Shown here: positions 18,260-27,425 of the stretch, piece by piece
Layout: each line of letters begins with the position of its first letter
Numbering within the stretch: position 1 is the stretch's first letter
Source of the DNA: Sphingobacteriales bacterium 44-61
Lineage (GTDB): Bacteria; Bacteroidota; Bacteroidia; Chitinophagales; Chitinophagaceae
Direction of reading: 5' to 3'
DNA: 64,000 nt
Assembly (NCBI GenBank): GCA_001898405.1
Contig: MKTW01000018.1
Span: 62,001 to 126,000, forward strand
Position numbers and translations under genes: made by a program
The notes under the pieces: generated by a model
The model's database searches: none
Seen by the model: the letters and a program-made list of their open reading frames with translations, nothing else
Told to the model about the DNA's origin: nothing

Positions 18260-19942
18260 TTATAAATAAGGTGCTGTAAAACCAAGCGCACTCATACCTG
18301 TTTTGATTTCAGGGCAGCTTGTAAACAAATTCCAAAGCAAGCCGCTCCGGTAGTTCTCTATCATGATAATGACCGGTCCCTGATCAATTGCAAGGAAAGA
18401 ACCGGCAAACCAGGGGCTGCTCAATGAAAACGCATCGATAAAGCCGTATTCTTTCCAAAGTTTATCGCCCAATACATAATAAAAGAATTTCAACGCCTTC
18501 ATCGATTCAACTGGTGTAAAAGGAAAAGACGACAGAGCGGCCGTTGGTGCTATAAAGCCGGCATCATCGGCAGGCGAACTGGCTTTATAACCACCTTCAA
18601 TATCGCTGGCTGTAAGACCCCATACAGAATCGCTGTAGCCGTATTTTTTTGGATTGGCTACACAATAGCTATAATTGATCAGTGTATGATTTTTTGTTTG
18701 TAAGGCGTAATCCGCATAGGTATCAACAAGATCGACAGGTTTAATACCCAGGAAAGAATAATGCTCCAGGAACAATGGTCCGCCAAAATCGGGACCTAAG
18801 GGAAGCTGGATCCCAAAAAAGGTTTTGCCGTTTTTCATTCCTCCATTGGAAGCCCAGCCATTATCATACACAATTTTTGGAACAGCATGCGTAGGTGATG
18901 AGGCCGCCAGCACATAAGTGATCAGCGATTCATTCCATCCCCTGATCGGAAGGTTTATTTGCCAGGCTTTATCAGGGCTCCAATGCCAGTACAATACATT
19001 TTCATTGGTTTCCTTCCTGAACCAGCTCCATTCCACCCGGTTCCAGATCACATTGATATCGTTGCGCAAATCCATTTCGGCTGCATCTGCTCCATTAAAA
19101 TACTGGCGTGCTGTAAGCAAGCCCTGTACCAGGTAAGATGTTTCAACCAGGTCCGCTCCATTGTCATTTGCACTAAAGGGAATAACATTACCCGTTGTAC
19201 CGTCCAGCCAGTGAGGATAGGCTCCGTGAAATGTCTTTGCTGTATTTTTCAAAAACCCAACGATCTTTTGCATCCTGGCCAATCCATCATCACGGGTCAC
19301 AAATCCTCTTTCAATTCCTGTTATTATTGCCATAATGCCAAACCCTGATCCGCCGGATGTAACCAGGTTAGCGTCTCCATTGCTTCTTTCTCTTGCAAGA
19401 CCGGATGTTGGGTGTGCAAAATCCCAGAAGTACTTAAAAGTTTGCTGCTGCACTTTAGTCAGCAATTCATCATCACTAAGAGTGGGGAATTTTCTGGAAG
19501 AATCAATTTTGGTAACAAAATCAATCTTCGCGGTTTCTGTAAGGCCGATGCCGTCAGTCGATTTAAGGCTACTGGAAAGAGATACAGTAAATTTTGTAAT
19601 AAATGGCAATGCTGCAGAAGGCTTCACCAGCATAATGCTGTCGTTATTTGAATAGGTAACATTGAACGTGTAAGCCGCACCTTCTTTACTGCGGAAGCTT
19701 ACTCCCGTATTGGTTGAATTACGGTCAACCGGAGCATTGAACCTGAATTGCAGTTGAGCATTTTGAGGGTCGATGGAATAATAAACATCACTGGCTGGCA
19801 GGTTATTCAACTTCTTTTCAGCAAGCTTGAATGGAACAGGCGGTGGTGGCGGTGGTTCCGGAGCTGAAGAACTTTTACCACAGTTGGTAAAAATAAAAGC
19901 TGAGCACACCCCTATCATCAACAGTCGCATTGCACTATTCAT
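18260..19942 (-). CDS. Glucoamylase-family (GH144-like) lipoprotein with N-terminal Ig-like domain
   Basis: 560 residues. The lipoprotein signal ends at Cys21 (SAFIFTNC) when read from ATG 19942; ATG 19930 also works. A polyproline spacer (EPPPPPPVPF) leads to a bacterial Ig-like domain at about 40-150 (AEKKLNNLPASDVYYSID, ending TAKIDFVTKID). The catalytic domain then starts at LLTKVQQQTFKYFWDFAHPT with all the segments of its neighbour (GFGIMAIITGIERGFVTRDD, NGADLVETSYLVQGLL). The Ig-like domain and linker suggest a cell-surface enzyme, while the shorter paralogue may work on products. The two are clearly related by duplication. Confidence 0.88.
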   Translation of the reverse strand: MNSAMRLLMIGVCSAFIFTNCGKSSSAPEPPPPPPVPFKLAEKKLNNLPASDVYYSIDPQNAQLQFRFNAPVDRNSTNTGVSFRSKEGAAYTFNVTYSNNDSIMLVKPSAALPFITKFTVSLSSSLKSTDGIGLTETAKIDFVTKIDSSRKFPTLSDDELLTKVQQQTFKYFWDFAHPTSGLARERSNGDANLVTSGGSGFGIMAIITGIERGFVTRDDGLARMQKIVGFLKNTAKTFHGAYPHWLDGTTGNVIPFSANDNGADLVETSYLVQGLLTARQYFNGADAAEMDLRNDINVIWNRVEWSWFRKETNENVLYWHWSPDKAWQINLPIRGWNESLITYVLAASSPTHAVPKIVYDNGWASNGGMKNGKTFFGIQLPLGPDFGGPLFLEHYSFLGIKPVDLVDTYADYALQTKNHTLINYSYCVANPKKYGYSDSVWGLTASDIEGGYKASSPADDAGFIAPTAALSSFPFTPVESMKALKFFYYVLGDKLWKEYGFIDAFSLSSPWFAGSFLAIDQGPVIIMIENYRSGLLWNLFTSCPEIKTGMSALGFTAPYL

Positions 19943-20022
19943 TTATTATTCCTGTTTTAAGCAATTAAAGATCCTGATGGCTGTATCTATTCATTAACCG
20001 AACCAACAAATTTACAGTAATC

Positions 20023-21276
20023 TCAGTGGTTACCCGGATGAGGATCCGTTAAAAACTTACCAAGACTGATCATTTGTTTGCGGCTTTCTTCGGGATAAAC
20101 TTTTATGTAATGTGTTCTCATCGAAACCGCTGTGGCTGCATCTGCGCCTTGCAGATATACAGCAATAGCATGCGATTGTTGTTTTGGTAAATGGCAATCA
20201 ATACAATTCTGTGTAATAGCAGGCCCAATGCTTGCACTCATTTTACAGAAATTGTTTTTTTCTTTTGTATGGCAGTTCATACAACGTTGCGAAAACAAGG
20301 CTAACTGCCCCTTTTCATTCTTATGAGTATTATGACAGGAATTACAGGTCATCTGGCTCATGGTAAAGCATTTGCTGGCAGCCAGCAAGCCGAGTTGATT
20401 ACCATGCACGTCTATATCGGCTGTATTCCGGCCAACAGTATCAAAAGAAAAATAGTCCGTCAACTTGTCTCCCGTTTCATAAGAAAATGAAGGCTGTGTC
20501 TTATTCAACCGGCCGCCATGGCAAAGTGCGCAGAGGTCAAGGCTTTGCTGACGGGAGAATCTGGCGGGGTCAACTATATATTTGGCTGTTGTATCACCGG
20601 GATGTTGTTGCTGATATTCTACATGCCTTCCTCCCGGGCCATGACATTTCTCACATCCCACGGTCAGCAATAACTGCGATCTGTCAAACTCCTCCGGTAT
20701 TTTCCCGGGCTCAGATATTGTTTTTGCAAATGTGCTATGGCATTCGAGACAGCGGGAAGTAATGGGCCTGTTAAATACAATCCGGTTGGGAAATCCGGGA
20801 CTGTTCGACCATTGATCAGCCGGCCCGAAATAACTTATCGGCAATTGAAAAAGCCGTTTTTCCATCCAGTACAGATATGTTTGCCCTTTGTTGCCAGAGC
20901 CAACCACAATATCAAACCGGCGGCTTTTTGTTTCTTTTCCATCTTCATACGCTACCTGGTAAAGGGAGCTATCCCTTTTTTCCATCATGATCTTTGCGTG
21001 CCGGGTATAGATGAATTCATTTTGCCCTGCATCAAAGCTGCCTTTAATATTTGTTGCTGAGGCAAATTGCGTGCTGTTGAAATGCCCGCTGCGGGTATGA
21101 TCTTCATATATTTCTTTATGACAACCTGCGCATACTGCCGAGCCGGTAAACACTTCTCCCCTGGCATCTTTGATCGTGGTATCTTCCTTTTCCTTATTCC
21201 CGGTGCATTGAATGAGGAGGAATACAGCCAATACGATCAGGGCAAGTGTTATGACAGTACGCCGGTGAATAGTCAT
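20023..21276 (-). CDS. Seven-heme c-type cytochrome lipoprotein
   Basis: 417 residues. Lipoprotein-like signal (TLALIVLAVFLLIQC). Seven CXXCH heme-attachment motifs are visible: CAGCH, CLECH, CEKCH, CALCH, CNSCH, CMNCH and CIDCH. GCEKCHGPGGRHVEY and CAGCHKEIYEDHTRSGH are typical of the cytochrome c554-like multiheme family. A globular stretch without hemes separates the first and second motifs (FDIVVGSGNKGQTYLYW). It probably carries electrons in the periplasm or at the outer membrane. Its place inside a glycan locus, same strand, between the GH144-like and LamG genes, is unexpected; no oxidase or reductase partner is nearby. Confidence 0.87.
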   Translation of the reverse strand: MTIHRRTVITLALIVLAVFLLIQCTGNKEKEDTTIKDARGEVFTGSAVCAGCHKEIYEDHTRSGHFNSTQFASATNIKGSFDAGQNEFIYTRHAKIMMEKRDSSLYQVAYEDGKETKSRRFDIVVGSGNKGQTYLYWMEKRLFQLPISYFGPADQWSNSPGFPNRIVFNRPITSRCLECHSTFAKTISEPGKIPEEFDRSQLLLTVGCEKCHGPGGRHVEYQQQHPGDTTAKYIVDPARFSRQQSLDLCALCHGGRLNKTQPSFSYETGDKLTDYFSFDTVGRNTADIDVHGNQLGLLAASKCFTMSQMTCNSCHNTHKNEKGQLALFSQRCMNCHTKEKNNFCKMSASIGPAITQNCIDCHLPKQQSHAIAVYLQGADAATAVSMRTHYIKVYPEESRKQMISLGKFLTDPHPGNH

Positions 21277-21303
21277 TTAAAAAATCTTTACAGCCTAAAA
21301 AAT

Positions 21304-21337
21304 AAAAAGATTGTTCATGGGCATGAACAATCTTTTT
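21304..21337 (-). terminator. Perfect 15-bp hairpin within the glycan locus
   Basis: AAAAAGATTGTTCAT (21304-21318), loop GGGC, then the exact reverse complement (21323-21337). It lies 14 bases past the LamG gene stop and before the cytochrome gene on the minus strand, with a U-rich end. It would fully or partly separate sigma/SusCD/LamG expression from the enzymes. Confidence 0.75.
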
Positions 21338-21351
21338 ATTATCAAGCATTT

Positions 21352-22179
21352 TTATTTTTTGCTGTTAAACAATTCTGTAACCTGAGAGGCGCTTAATGCT
21401 TCCCCGTATAAACGGAACTGATCAATGTCACCCTTAAAGTTGCCCATCCAGTCGTCAGGTGTTTTTCCCAACGCATAATGGCCTGCACCACCCACTACAA
21501 TGCCTCCACTTTGTGAAAAGTCAGGAGTTCCTCCATCGTTGTTGAATTTACCTGGAACAGCTGTGAATTCTACTGCATCAATATAGAATTTCAGCATTGA
21601 AGTAGTTCCATCAAAACTGAATACCAAATGATGCCATTGATTATTGAGCACATTGGGCAATCTATTAGCTTGAACGTACTCATACCATTGATCTCTTAAA
21701 TAAAACTTCGCTGCAGCGAGGTCAGCAGTACTGGGATTACCTGCATCTTCAAATTCCAGGAACATATCCATTTTTGTCCAGATATCTTTAGAAGTAGCAA
21801 GCCCGAATGCAAACGAAGTACCCGCCCCGGCAGGGTTAGGTCCATTTTTCTTCATCCAGAAAGAAACAGTAAAGCTGCTGGATTTTTTGAAATCATTTGC
21901 GGAAGGATAAACAATATAACCATCGGCGCCACCCTGAAAAGCCTGGCCGCTTATTCCCGGCACATACGTTATGTTGTTATCTGTTCCAAAATTGGCCCGT
22001 ATGCTGTCAACATTTGTGTTTTCATACGCTGCATAAAATTTTAAAGGGCCGCCCGGAGGGTTGGTATCCTTCGGATAGTCGCCCAATACCGGGCGTTTTT
22101 CTTTTTGGCAACCTATGGCGGCCAATGCAATTACCGAAGCCAATAAAATACTTCTGGTAATTATTTTATCGTTGAACAT
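21352..22179 (-). CDS. LamG-domain surface lipoprotein, probable glycan-binding protein
   Basis: 275 residues. Lipoprotein signal ends LASVIALAAIGC (Cys24), followed by QKEKRPVLGDYPKDTNPPGG, the charged/Pro-rich spacer typical of SusE/F-position proteins. The rest is a concanavalin A-like LamG_3 sandwich (VSFWMKKNG, NQWHHLVFSFDGTTSMLKFY, GNFKGDIDQFRLYGEALS). It directly follows SusD in the locus, the usual place for a surface glycan-binding protein, so it probably holds the polysaccharide near SusCD. No catalytic residues are expected in this fold. Confidence 0.87.
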   Translation of the reverse strand: MFNDKIITRSILLASVIALAAIGCQKEKRPVLGDYPKDTNPPGGPLKFYAAYENTNVDSIRANFGTDNNITYVPGISGQAFQGGADGYIVYPSANDFKKSSSFTVSFWMKKNGPNPAGAGTSFAFGLATSKDIWTKMDMFLEFEDAGNPSTADLAAAKFYLRDQWYEYVQANRLPNVLNNQWHHLVFSFDGTTSMLKFYIDAVEFTAVPGKFNNDGGTPDFSQSGGIVVGGAGHYALGKTPDDWMGNFKGDIDQFRLYGEALSASQVTELFNSKK

Positions 22180-22211
22180 AATTTTAAGTTTTATGAATGA
22201 GCGGTTAAATA

Positions 22212-22241
22212 AACAGGCTACTGCTGAAACAGCAGCCTGTT
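22212..22241 (-). terminator. Bulged stem-loop between susD and the LamG gene
   Basis: AACAGG-cta-CTGCTG (22212-22226), loop AAA, CAGCAGCCTGTT (22230-22241): 12 pairs with a three-base bulge. It lies ten bases past the SusD stop on the minus strand, followed by TATTTAA. It may attenuate transcription or protect the susCD mRNA 3' end. Confidence 0.5.
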
Positions 22242-22251
22242 GTAATAAGAT

Positions 22252-23847
22252 CTATTGCCATTCCGGGTTTTGCTTCAATACGCCTCCGGCCAGATCAATT
22301 GCTTTTTGCGGTATCGGGTAATACCGGCACCGGTTGGTATAACCCAGTCCTCCTAATGCAGACAAAGCATCGCCCCATCTTACCAGATCATAGAAACGGT
22401 AGCCTTCCATAGCGAACTCAAAGCGTCTTTCTGCTTTAATGGCTGTACGCATTTGCGCCTGGTTCGCATAAACGATCTTGGGAACGATCAGGCGGGCAGG
22501 CCCCAGGTTGCCACTCGCTCTGTTCCGGATCAGTTCAAGATTGGCTTCTGCAGTGGGACCATCATTCATTTCGTTGGCAGCTTCTGCCAGCATGAGTATA
22601 ACATCTGCATAGCGGAGTACCCGGTGGTTGATCCAGCGGGCGGCGCCACTGGAATTGATCATACCAGTGAAGGCCCTCATGCTGGGATCGGAGTACACTT
22701 TTTTATTCCAGTATTTCTGCGCAAGACCTCCGTCTGTGCCTTCAGGGTTGGTATAAGGCGGCAATGTAGCGCCATACCCACCTTCAGCAGGGCCTCCATC
22801 AGATTGGCCTGAGAAAAGAACGGTTTTACGCTTACGGGGATCAGTATCATCCCATGCATTTACCAGGTTATCTGTCGGAGTGTTCCATCCCCATCCCAGA
22901 TTCCATTCAACTGAAGCTCCATTTTGCCTCACATTCTGACAGGTGCCCCACCAGTTCCCATTATCCACTTTATCATTACTTGCTCCGTTTTTCCCTACCC
23001 AGCACTGTGTTTCAAAGATGGACTCAGGCCCGTTTTTCCCGGAACCATCCAAGCCATCTTTCCAGATGTCCTGGAAATTAGGCATAAGCGAATACGCATT
23101 TGTACCAATGATCTCATTACAAAGACCTACAACACGACCCCAGTTTTGACGGAACAGGTAGGTTTGTGCCCATAATGTATTAGCAGCCCCCCTGGTGATC
23201 CTTCCGTCAAAACCAGCGCCATACTCTTCAGAAAGTATAGGCAACAGTTGCACAGCGGCCTGCAGATTTGAATCAATAAAAGCATACAACTCCGGTACCG
23301 TTGCTTTAGGTCTGATACCATCTGAAGGGTTAACGATCTTATAATTGATCAATGGTACTTCACCATAAGTCTTAACCAGTTCAAAGTAAGAATAAGCACG
23401 GAAGAATAAAGCTTCTCCAATATTACGTATTGAAGCAGCATCCGTTACTTTAAGTGAGTCTGCCGTATGCAATGCATTGTTGGCCGCATTGATCATAGCG
23501 AAGTGATCATTCCAATATGCATTAGGAGCCCAGTCGTCTTTAACATATTGAAATGTTTCAAACTCTGTCAGAACTTCTTTACCGTCATTAGCATCACTTC
23601 CTTTCTGTGCATCGTCATCGCGGATGCTATGAAAATCAAGCCACACCAGTTCAGAAAACCCTGAGTAAGTGCGCAGGATATTATAAATGGCAAATATCTG
23701 CCCTTCCAATGCACCCTGATGCAGATCATCCAATGTTGATTGCAGAGGTTTGCGGTCAAGGAATTTCTTACACCCTGTCACCCCAATGAAGAGGGGAAGC
23801 AGCAGGATCACCAGCAACCCCCAGAAATAGTTTTTATTTAGTTTCAT
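22252..23847 (-). CDS. SusD/RagB-family glycan-binding lipoprotein
   Basis: 531 residues with lipoprotein signal (LLPLFIGVTGC, Cys26) followed by KKFLDRKPLQST, the typical SusD mature start. TPR-like helices (ALFFRAYSYFELVKTYGEVPL) and the C-terminal family motif AIKAERRFEFAMEGYRFYDL with YPIPQKAIDL are present. SusD forms the lid of the SusC transporter and captures the oligosaccharide at the cell surface. It begins 18 bases after the SusC stop, so the pair is cotranscribed. Glycan specificity is not readable from the sequence. Confidence 0.96.
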   Translation of the reverse strand: MKLNKNYFWGLLVILLLPLFIGVTGCKKFLDRKPLQSTLDDLHQGALEGQIFAIYNILRTYSGFSELVWLDFHSIRDDDAQKGSDANDGKEVLTEFETFQYVKDDWAPNAYWNDHFAMINAANNALHTADSLKVTDAASIRNIGEALFFRAYSYFELVKTYGEVPLINYKIVNPSDGIRPKATVPELYAFIDSNLQAAVQLLPILSEEYGAGFDGRITRGAANTLWAQTYLFRQNWGRVVGLCNEIIGTNAYSLMPNFQDIWKDGLDGSGKNGPESIFETQCWVGKNGASNDKVDNGNWWGTCQNVRQNGASVEWNLGWGWNTPTDNLVNAWDDTDPRKRKTVLFSGQSDGGPAEGGYGATLPPYTNPEGTDGGLAQKYWNKKVYSDPSMRAFTGMINSSGAARWINHRVLRYADVILMLAEAANEMNDGPTAEANLELIRNRASGNLGPARLIVPKIVYANQAQMRTAIKAERRFEFAMEGYRFYDLVRWGDALSALGGLGYTNRCRYYPIPQKAIDLAGGVLKQNPEWQ

Positions 23848-23865
23848 AATAAGTCAGTTTTAAGA

Positions 23866-26800
23866 TTAAAAAGTAACATTGAGGCCGATAGTGCTTACAA
23901 CCGGAATTGCTCCGCCTGCATTATCATATCCGAATGCAGTAGCATCACCTCCAAATTCAGGTGTATAACCCAGGTTATGCTTCCAGGTCTTCAGGTTTTG
24001 CACATTCACAAACAAGCGCAGGTTCTGAATCCTTAATTTGGACAGCATATTCTTGGAGAAATTATATCCCAGTTGAATATTCCTGAGCCTGAAATAACTT
24101 CCATCTTCAATGTTATAGGTAGATCCGTTATAGTTGAAGCGGTGTCCCTGGCCAAGGATAGGTGTCCAGTTGGATGTACCTTCTCCATGCCATCTGTCCA
24201 GTTTTTCAAGAGGATAGTTCACACGTTGGAAAGGAGATTCCAATGAACCCCATGTCCGGAATACCTCATTGCCATATACACCTACCATATCAATACCCAG
24301 GTTAAATCCTTTCCAGGTCAGATTGATAGAAGTACCATAAGTGAAATCAGGTGTTGGATTACCAATGAAAGTTCTGTCATCAGCAGTTATTTTTCCATCC
24401 GGGCCTTTTCCATCCGGACCATTCACATCAGCAAACTTCAGATCACCAGGACCGTATGCTCCAATGGCAGAAGCATTAGGTGAGCTCAGGATATCTGCAT
24501 AAGACTGATAAACGCCGGCTACTACATAACCATAGAAAGAACCGATCGGATGTCCTACCTGGGTGCGGCTTTCTGCACTTCCGTTGTTCTGGAAGCTTCT
24601 GAAAAGGTAACCGGTAGGCAGATCTTTACTTAAGCTAAGCACTTTGTTTTTAAGGAACGTGATATTACCTGATACTTCCAGGCGCAGGTCGCTGTTAAAA
24701 TTTTCTGTCCATGTAGCAGAAATCTCCTCGCCCCAGTTCCTGATACTACCGCCATTTTCCAGTTTGTTTTTCAAACCGATAGAAGAACGGTCGACATAGG
24801 TCATCAGGTCATTCGTTTTCCTATTGAAATAGTTGGCTTCAAAATGCAGCTTGTTCTGGAATGCGCTCAATTCAACACCTATTTCGTAAGCAGAAACAGT
24901 TTCCCATTTCAGATCAGGGTTAGCCAGGTAATCTTCGGTAGCAGCAGTATATACATTGGTACCGAAAACTGCATTGGAACCAGAAGTAAGGTTAGGATAG
25001 AAAGGATAATTAAGTGGTGTACCATCCAGCCTTGAAGCGGTTTGGTTACCCAGTACACCAACGGATCCTTTTAATTTCATGAAATTGAAAATATGTTGAC
25101 CTTGCATGAAATTCTCTTTGGAAATATCCCATGCTGCGCCAATAGCCCAGAATTTCTGATTGCGGTTCTTCTCAGGTATCCTTGAAGACGCATCATTCCG
25201 GAAAGAAGCGTTCAGGAAATAAGTGTTCCTGTAGCTATACAATGCCCTGGCGAGATAAGAAACAGTGGTGTACTCGCTCTGGCTGGATGAGCTGGAGGTA
25301 GTAGAAGGGTCTTCAAAACCATTTGACATATACCAGAAACGCTCATCATCAGGAATAGGAGAACCGACAGTTGTATTCTGGCTGACCTTACCTGTTCTGT
25401 TGAAATTACCAAAATAATAAGTAGTGAAACCGCCGGTAGCCGTGATGCTATGTTCACCAAATGCTTTCTTGAATGTCAGCACATGGTCTTGTTGAAATTT
25501 TCTCCAGGTCTGGTCATCTTCCTGAACCTTTGTAACCTGGCTGTACAGTTGAGGTATATCGGTTTTAGGATTGTAAGCATAGTACAGTGGAGTATACTGG
25601 CGCTTGTTGAGGTTGCTGACATCTGCATAAAAAGTTGACCTGAAAGTAAAATATTTCAGGAAGTTCACTTCTGCATAAATGCTTCCCACATTCCTGTACT
25701 CAATGCTTTTTACTTTATTCCACTCATTCTCCACTCTCAGCAAGGGGTTCACCACACCAGAATTCTGAAGGCCTACATCCAGACCTGAGTACATGTCCAT
25801 ATAAAGGCTATCTGCCTGGTAAGGATTTTTTACAAAAAATTGCTTGGTGCCCGGAGATACCTGCGGCATTACTTTCCTTGCATCATCCAGTACGGAAGTA
25901 GCATCATAAGGATTTTCCTGTCTTGAAGAGTTTAATACGAGACCCACTTTAATGGCTTTGCTCACTTTAAACTCATCTGTAAATGACAGTTGCATTTTTT
26001 TCAGGCGTTCGTGCCTGATAATACCTTCATCAGAAAGGTAACCCAGGCCGAGATTAAACCTGTTCTTGTCTGTGCTTCCGGAAATGCTCAGGTTATTGTT
26101 ATTGAAATTACCAGTCCTGGTCACAGCATCTATCCAATCAGTATTTGCTGTGAGGCCGGTATAATCATAAGGAGTGGTAATACCATCATATGCTCTTTCT
26201 TCAGCAAACAGCATGGCAAATTGTTCTGCATTCGCCAGCTTGATCTTATCCACAAGTTTTTTGGTACCCCAGCTGGTATTGAAGTTTACTGTTACCTGCC
26301 CGGCTTTTGCTTTTTTGGTAGTAATAGCGATAACACCTGTAGCGCCTTTTACACCGAAAATGGCAAGTGAAGAAGGATCTTTCAGAATTTCGATTGATTC
26401 GATATCGTTAGGGTTGAGATAATCAATGTTGTCATTGAAAATACCATCCACTACATACAGGGGATGCACCTGGCCGATACTTACCGTACCACGGATACGG
26501 ATATCGGGGGCCTGACCGGGTGTGCCTGAGTTTACTACAGAAAGACCTGCCACTTTTCCCTGCAAAGAAGCGATCGGGTTAGTGTTGGGCTTATCGGCCA
26601 CGTCCTTGCCTGCTACTTTAACAATGGAGCCGGTGAGGTCTCTTTTGCTGGCAGTACCATAACCGATCACCACCACCTGGTCGATCTGCTTCACGGCAGG
26701 TACCATTTTTACATCCACCACGGTGCGGCCGGCAATAGCCACTTCCTGTGTTTCGAAGCCGATAGTGGAAATGATGATCGTGGCATTATCACCAACAGTA

Positions 26801-27300
26801 AGGGAGAATTCGCCGTTATTGTTGGTGGTGGTGCCATTGCTGGTGCCTTTTTCCTGGATAGAAACTCCGGCAAGAGGTTCGTTCTCAGCGCCTGTGATCT
26901 TACCGGTGATGCGAACTTCCCGGTTTTCTTCGGCATTGGTGGAAATAACAGCAACCAGGTTTTTATTGACTAACTTATAAGTCAGCCCGTTACCGGTAAA
27001 CAACTGGTCGAGTGCAGTGGAGATAGAGAGGTTTGAAGCACTGAAATCCACTTTGCTTTTCAGCCCCTTCAGATCGTAATTGTACAGGAAGCGGTAGTTT
27101 CCTTCCCGTTCAATCGTCTTCAGTATTTTGCGGATTTCGGTATTTTTTACGTTCAGGCTGATATTTTGCCCTTTCACCTCATGAGCCCTGACCTGTAAAG
27201 CAGTTAATAAAATGATAAAGATGGTAAGCTTCATGATCGTAAGGATTTTCAGAAGCGACCGTGTCGGGAAAGCCCTCCCCAGAGGTACACTTTTTTTCAT
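23866..27300 (-). CDS. SusC/RagA TonB-dependent outer membrane transporter with STN domain
   Basis: 1144 residues from ATG 27300 (MKKSVPLGRAFPTRSLLK), then a signal-like segment (LTIFIILLTALQVRAHEVKG). The frame extends 30 codons further upstream without signal features. An N-terminal STN domain (ISLNVKNTEIRKILKTIERE, residues about 45-115) is followed by a CarboxypepD_reg-like domain (GKITGAENEPLAGVSIQEKG), the plug (VVIGYGTASKRDLTGSIV) and a 22-strand barrel ending IPVVSTIGLNVTF. The STN domain indicates that this transporter also signals to the adjacent FecR/ECF sigma pair when substrate binds. Confidence 0.96.
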   Translation of the reverse strand: MKKSVPLGRAFPTRSLLKILTIMKLTIFIILLTALQVRAHEVKGQNISLNVKNTEIRKILKTIEREGNYRFLYNYDLKGLKSKVDFSASNLSISTALDQLFTGNGLTYKLVNKNLVAVISTNAEENREVRITGKITGAENEPLAGVSIQEKGTSNGTTTNNNGEFSLTVGDNATIIISTIGFETQEVAIAGRTVVDVKMVPAVKQIDQVVVIGYGTASKRDLTGSIVKVAGKDVADKPNTNPIASLQGKVAGLSVVNSGTPGQAPDIRIRGTVSIGQVHPLYVVDGIFNDNIDYLNPNDIESIEILKDPSSLAIFGVKGATGVIAITTKKAKAGQVTVNFNTSWGTKKLVDKIKLANAEQFAMLFAEERAYDGITTPYDYTGLTANTDWIDAVTRTGNFNNNNLSISGSTDKNRFNLGLGYLSDEGIIRHERLKKMQLSFTDEFKVSKAIKVGLVLNSSRQENPYDATSVLDDARKVMPQVSPGTKQFFVKNPYQADSLYMDMYSGLDVGLQNSGVVNPLLRVENEWNKVKSIEYRNVGSIYAEVNFLKYFTFRSTFYADVSNLNKRQYTPLYYAYNPKTDIPQLYSQVTKVQEDDQTWRKFQQDHVLTFKKAFGEHSITATGGFTTYYFGNFNRTGKVSQNTTVGSPIPDDERFWYMSNGFEDPSTTSSSSSQSEYTTVSYLARALYSYRNTYFLNASFRNDASSRIPEKNRNQKFWAIGAAWDISKENFMQGQHIFNFMKLKGSVGVLGNQTASRLDGTPLNYPFYPNLTSGSNAVFGTNVYTAATEDYLANPDLKWETVSAYEIGVELSAFQNKLHFEANYFNRKTNDLMTYVDRSSIGLKNKLENGGSIRNWGEEISATWTENFNSDLRLEVSGNITFLKNKVLSLSKDLPTGYLFRSFQNNGSAESRTQVGHPIGSFYGYVVAGVYQSYADILSSPNASAIGAYGPGDLKFADVNGPDGKGPDGKITADDRTFIGNPTPDFTYGTSINLTWKGFNLGIDMVGVYGNEVFRTWGSLESPFQRVNYPLEKLDRWHGEGTSNWTPILGQGHRFNYNGSTYNIEDGSYFRLRNIQLGYNFSKNMLSKLRIQNLRLFVNVQNLKTWKHNLGYTPEFGGDATAFGYDNAGGAIPVVSTIGLNVTF

Positions 27301-27425
27301 ACATTTGATTTGAGAGTTAAACAATGTGAAACCTCTTCTAATGCAGTTAGCAGGTTTCAGGTTTTCTTTTACCGGGAAATGTTGCCGCATTTTCCGGTTT
27401 TTATTCTTAACTGGTATTTGGTTGC

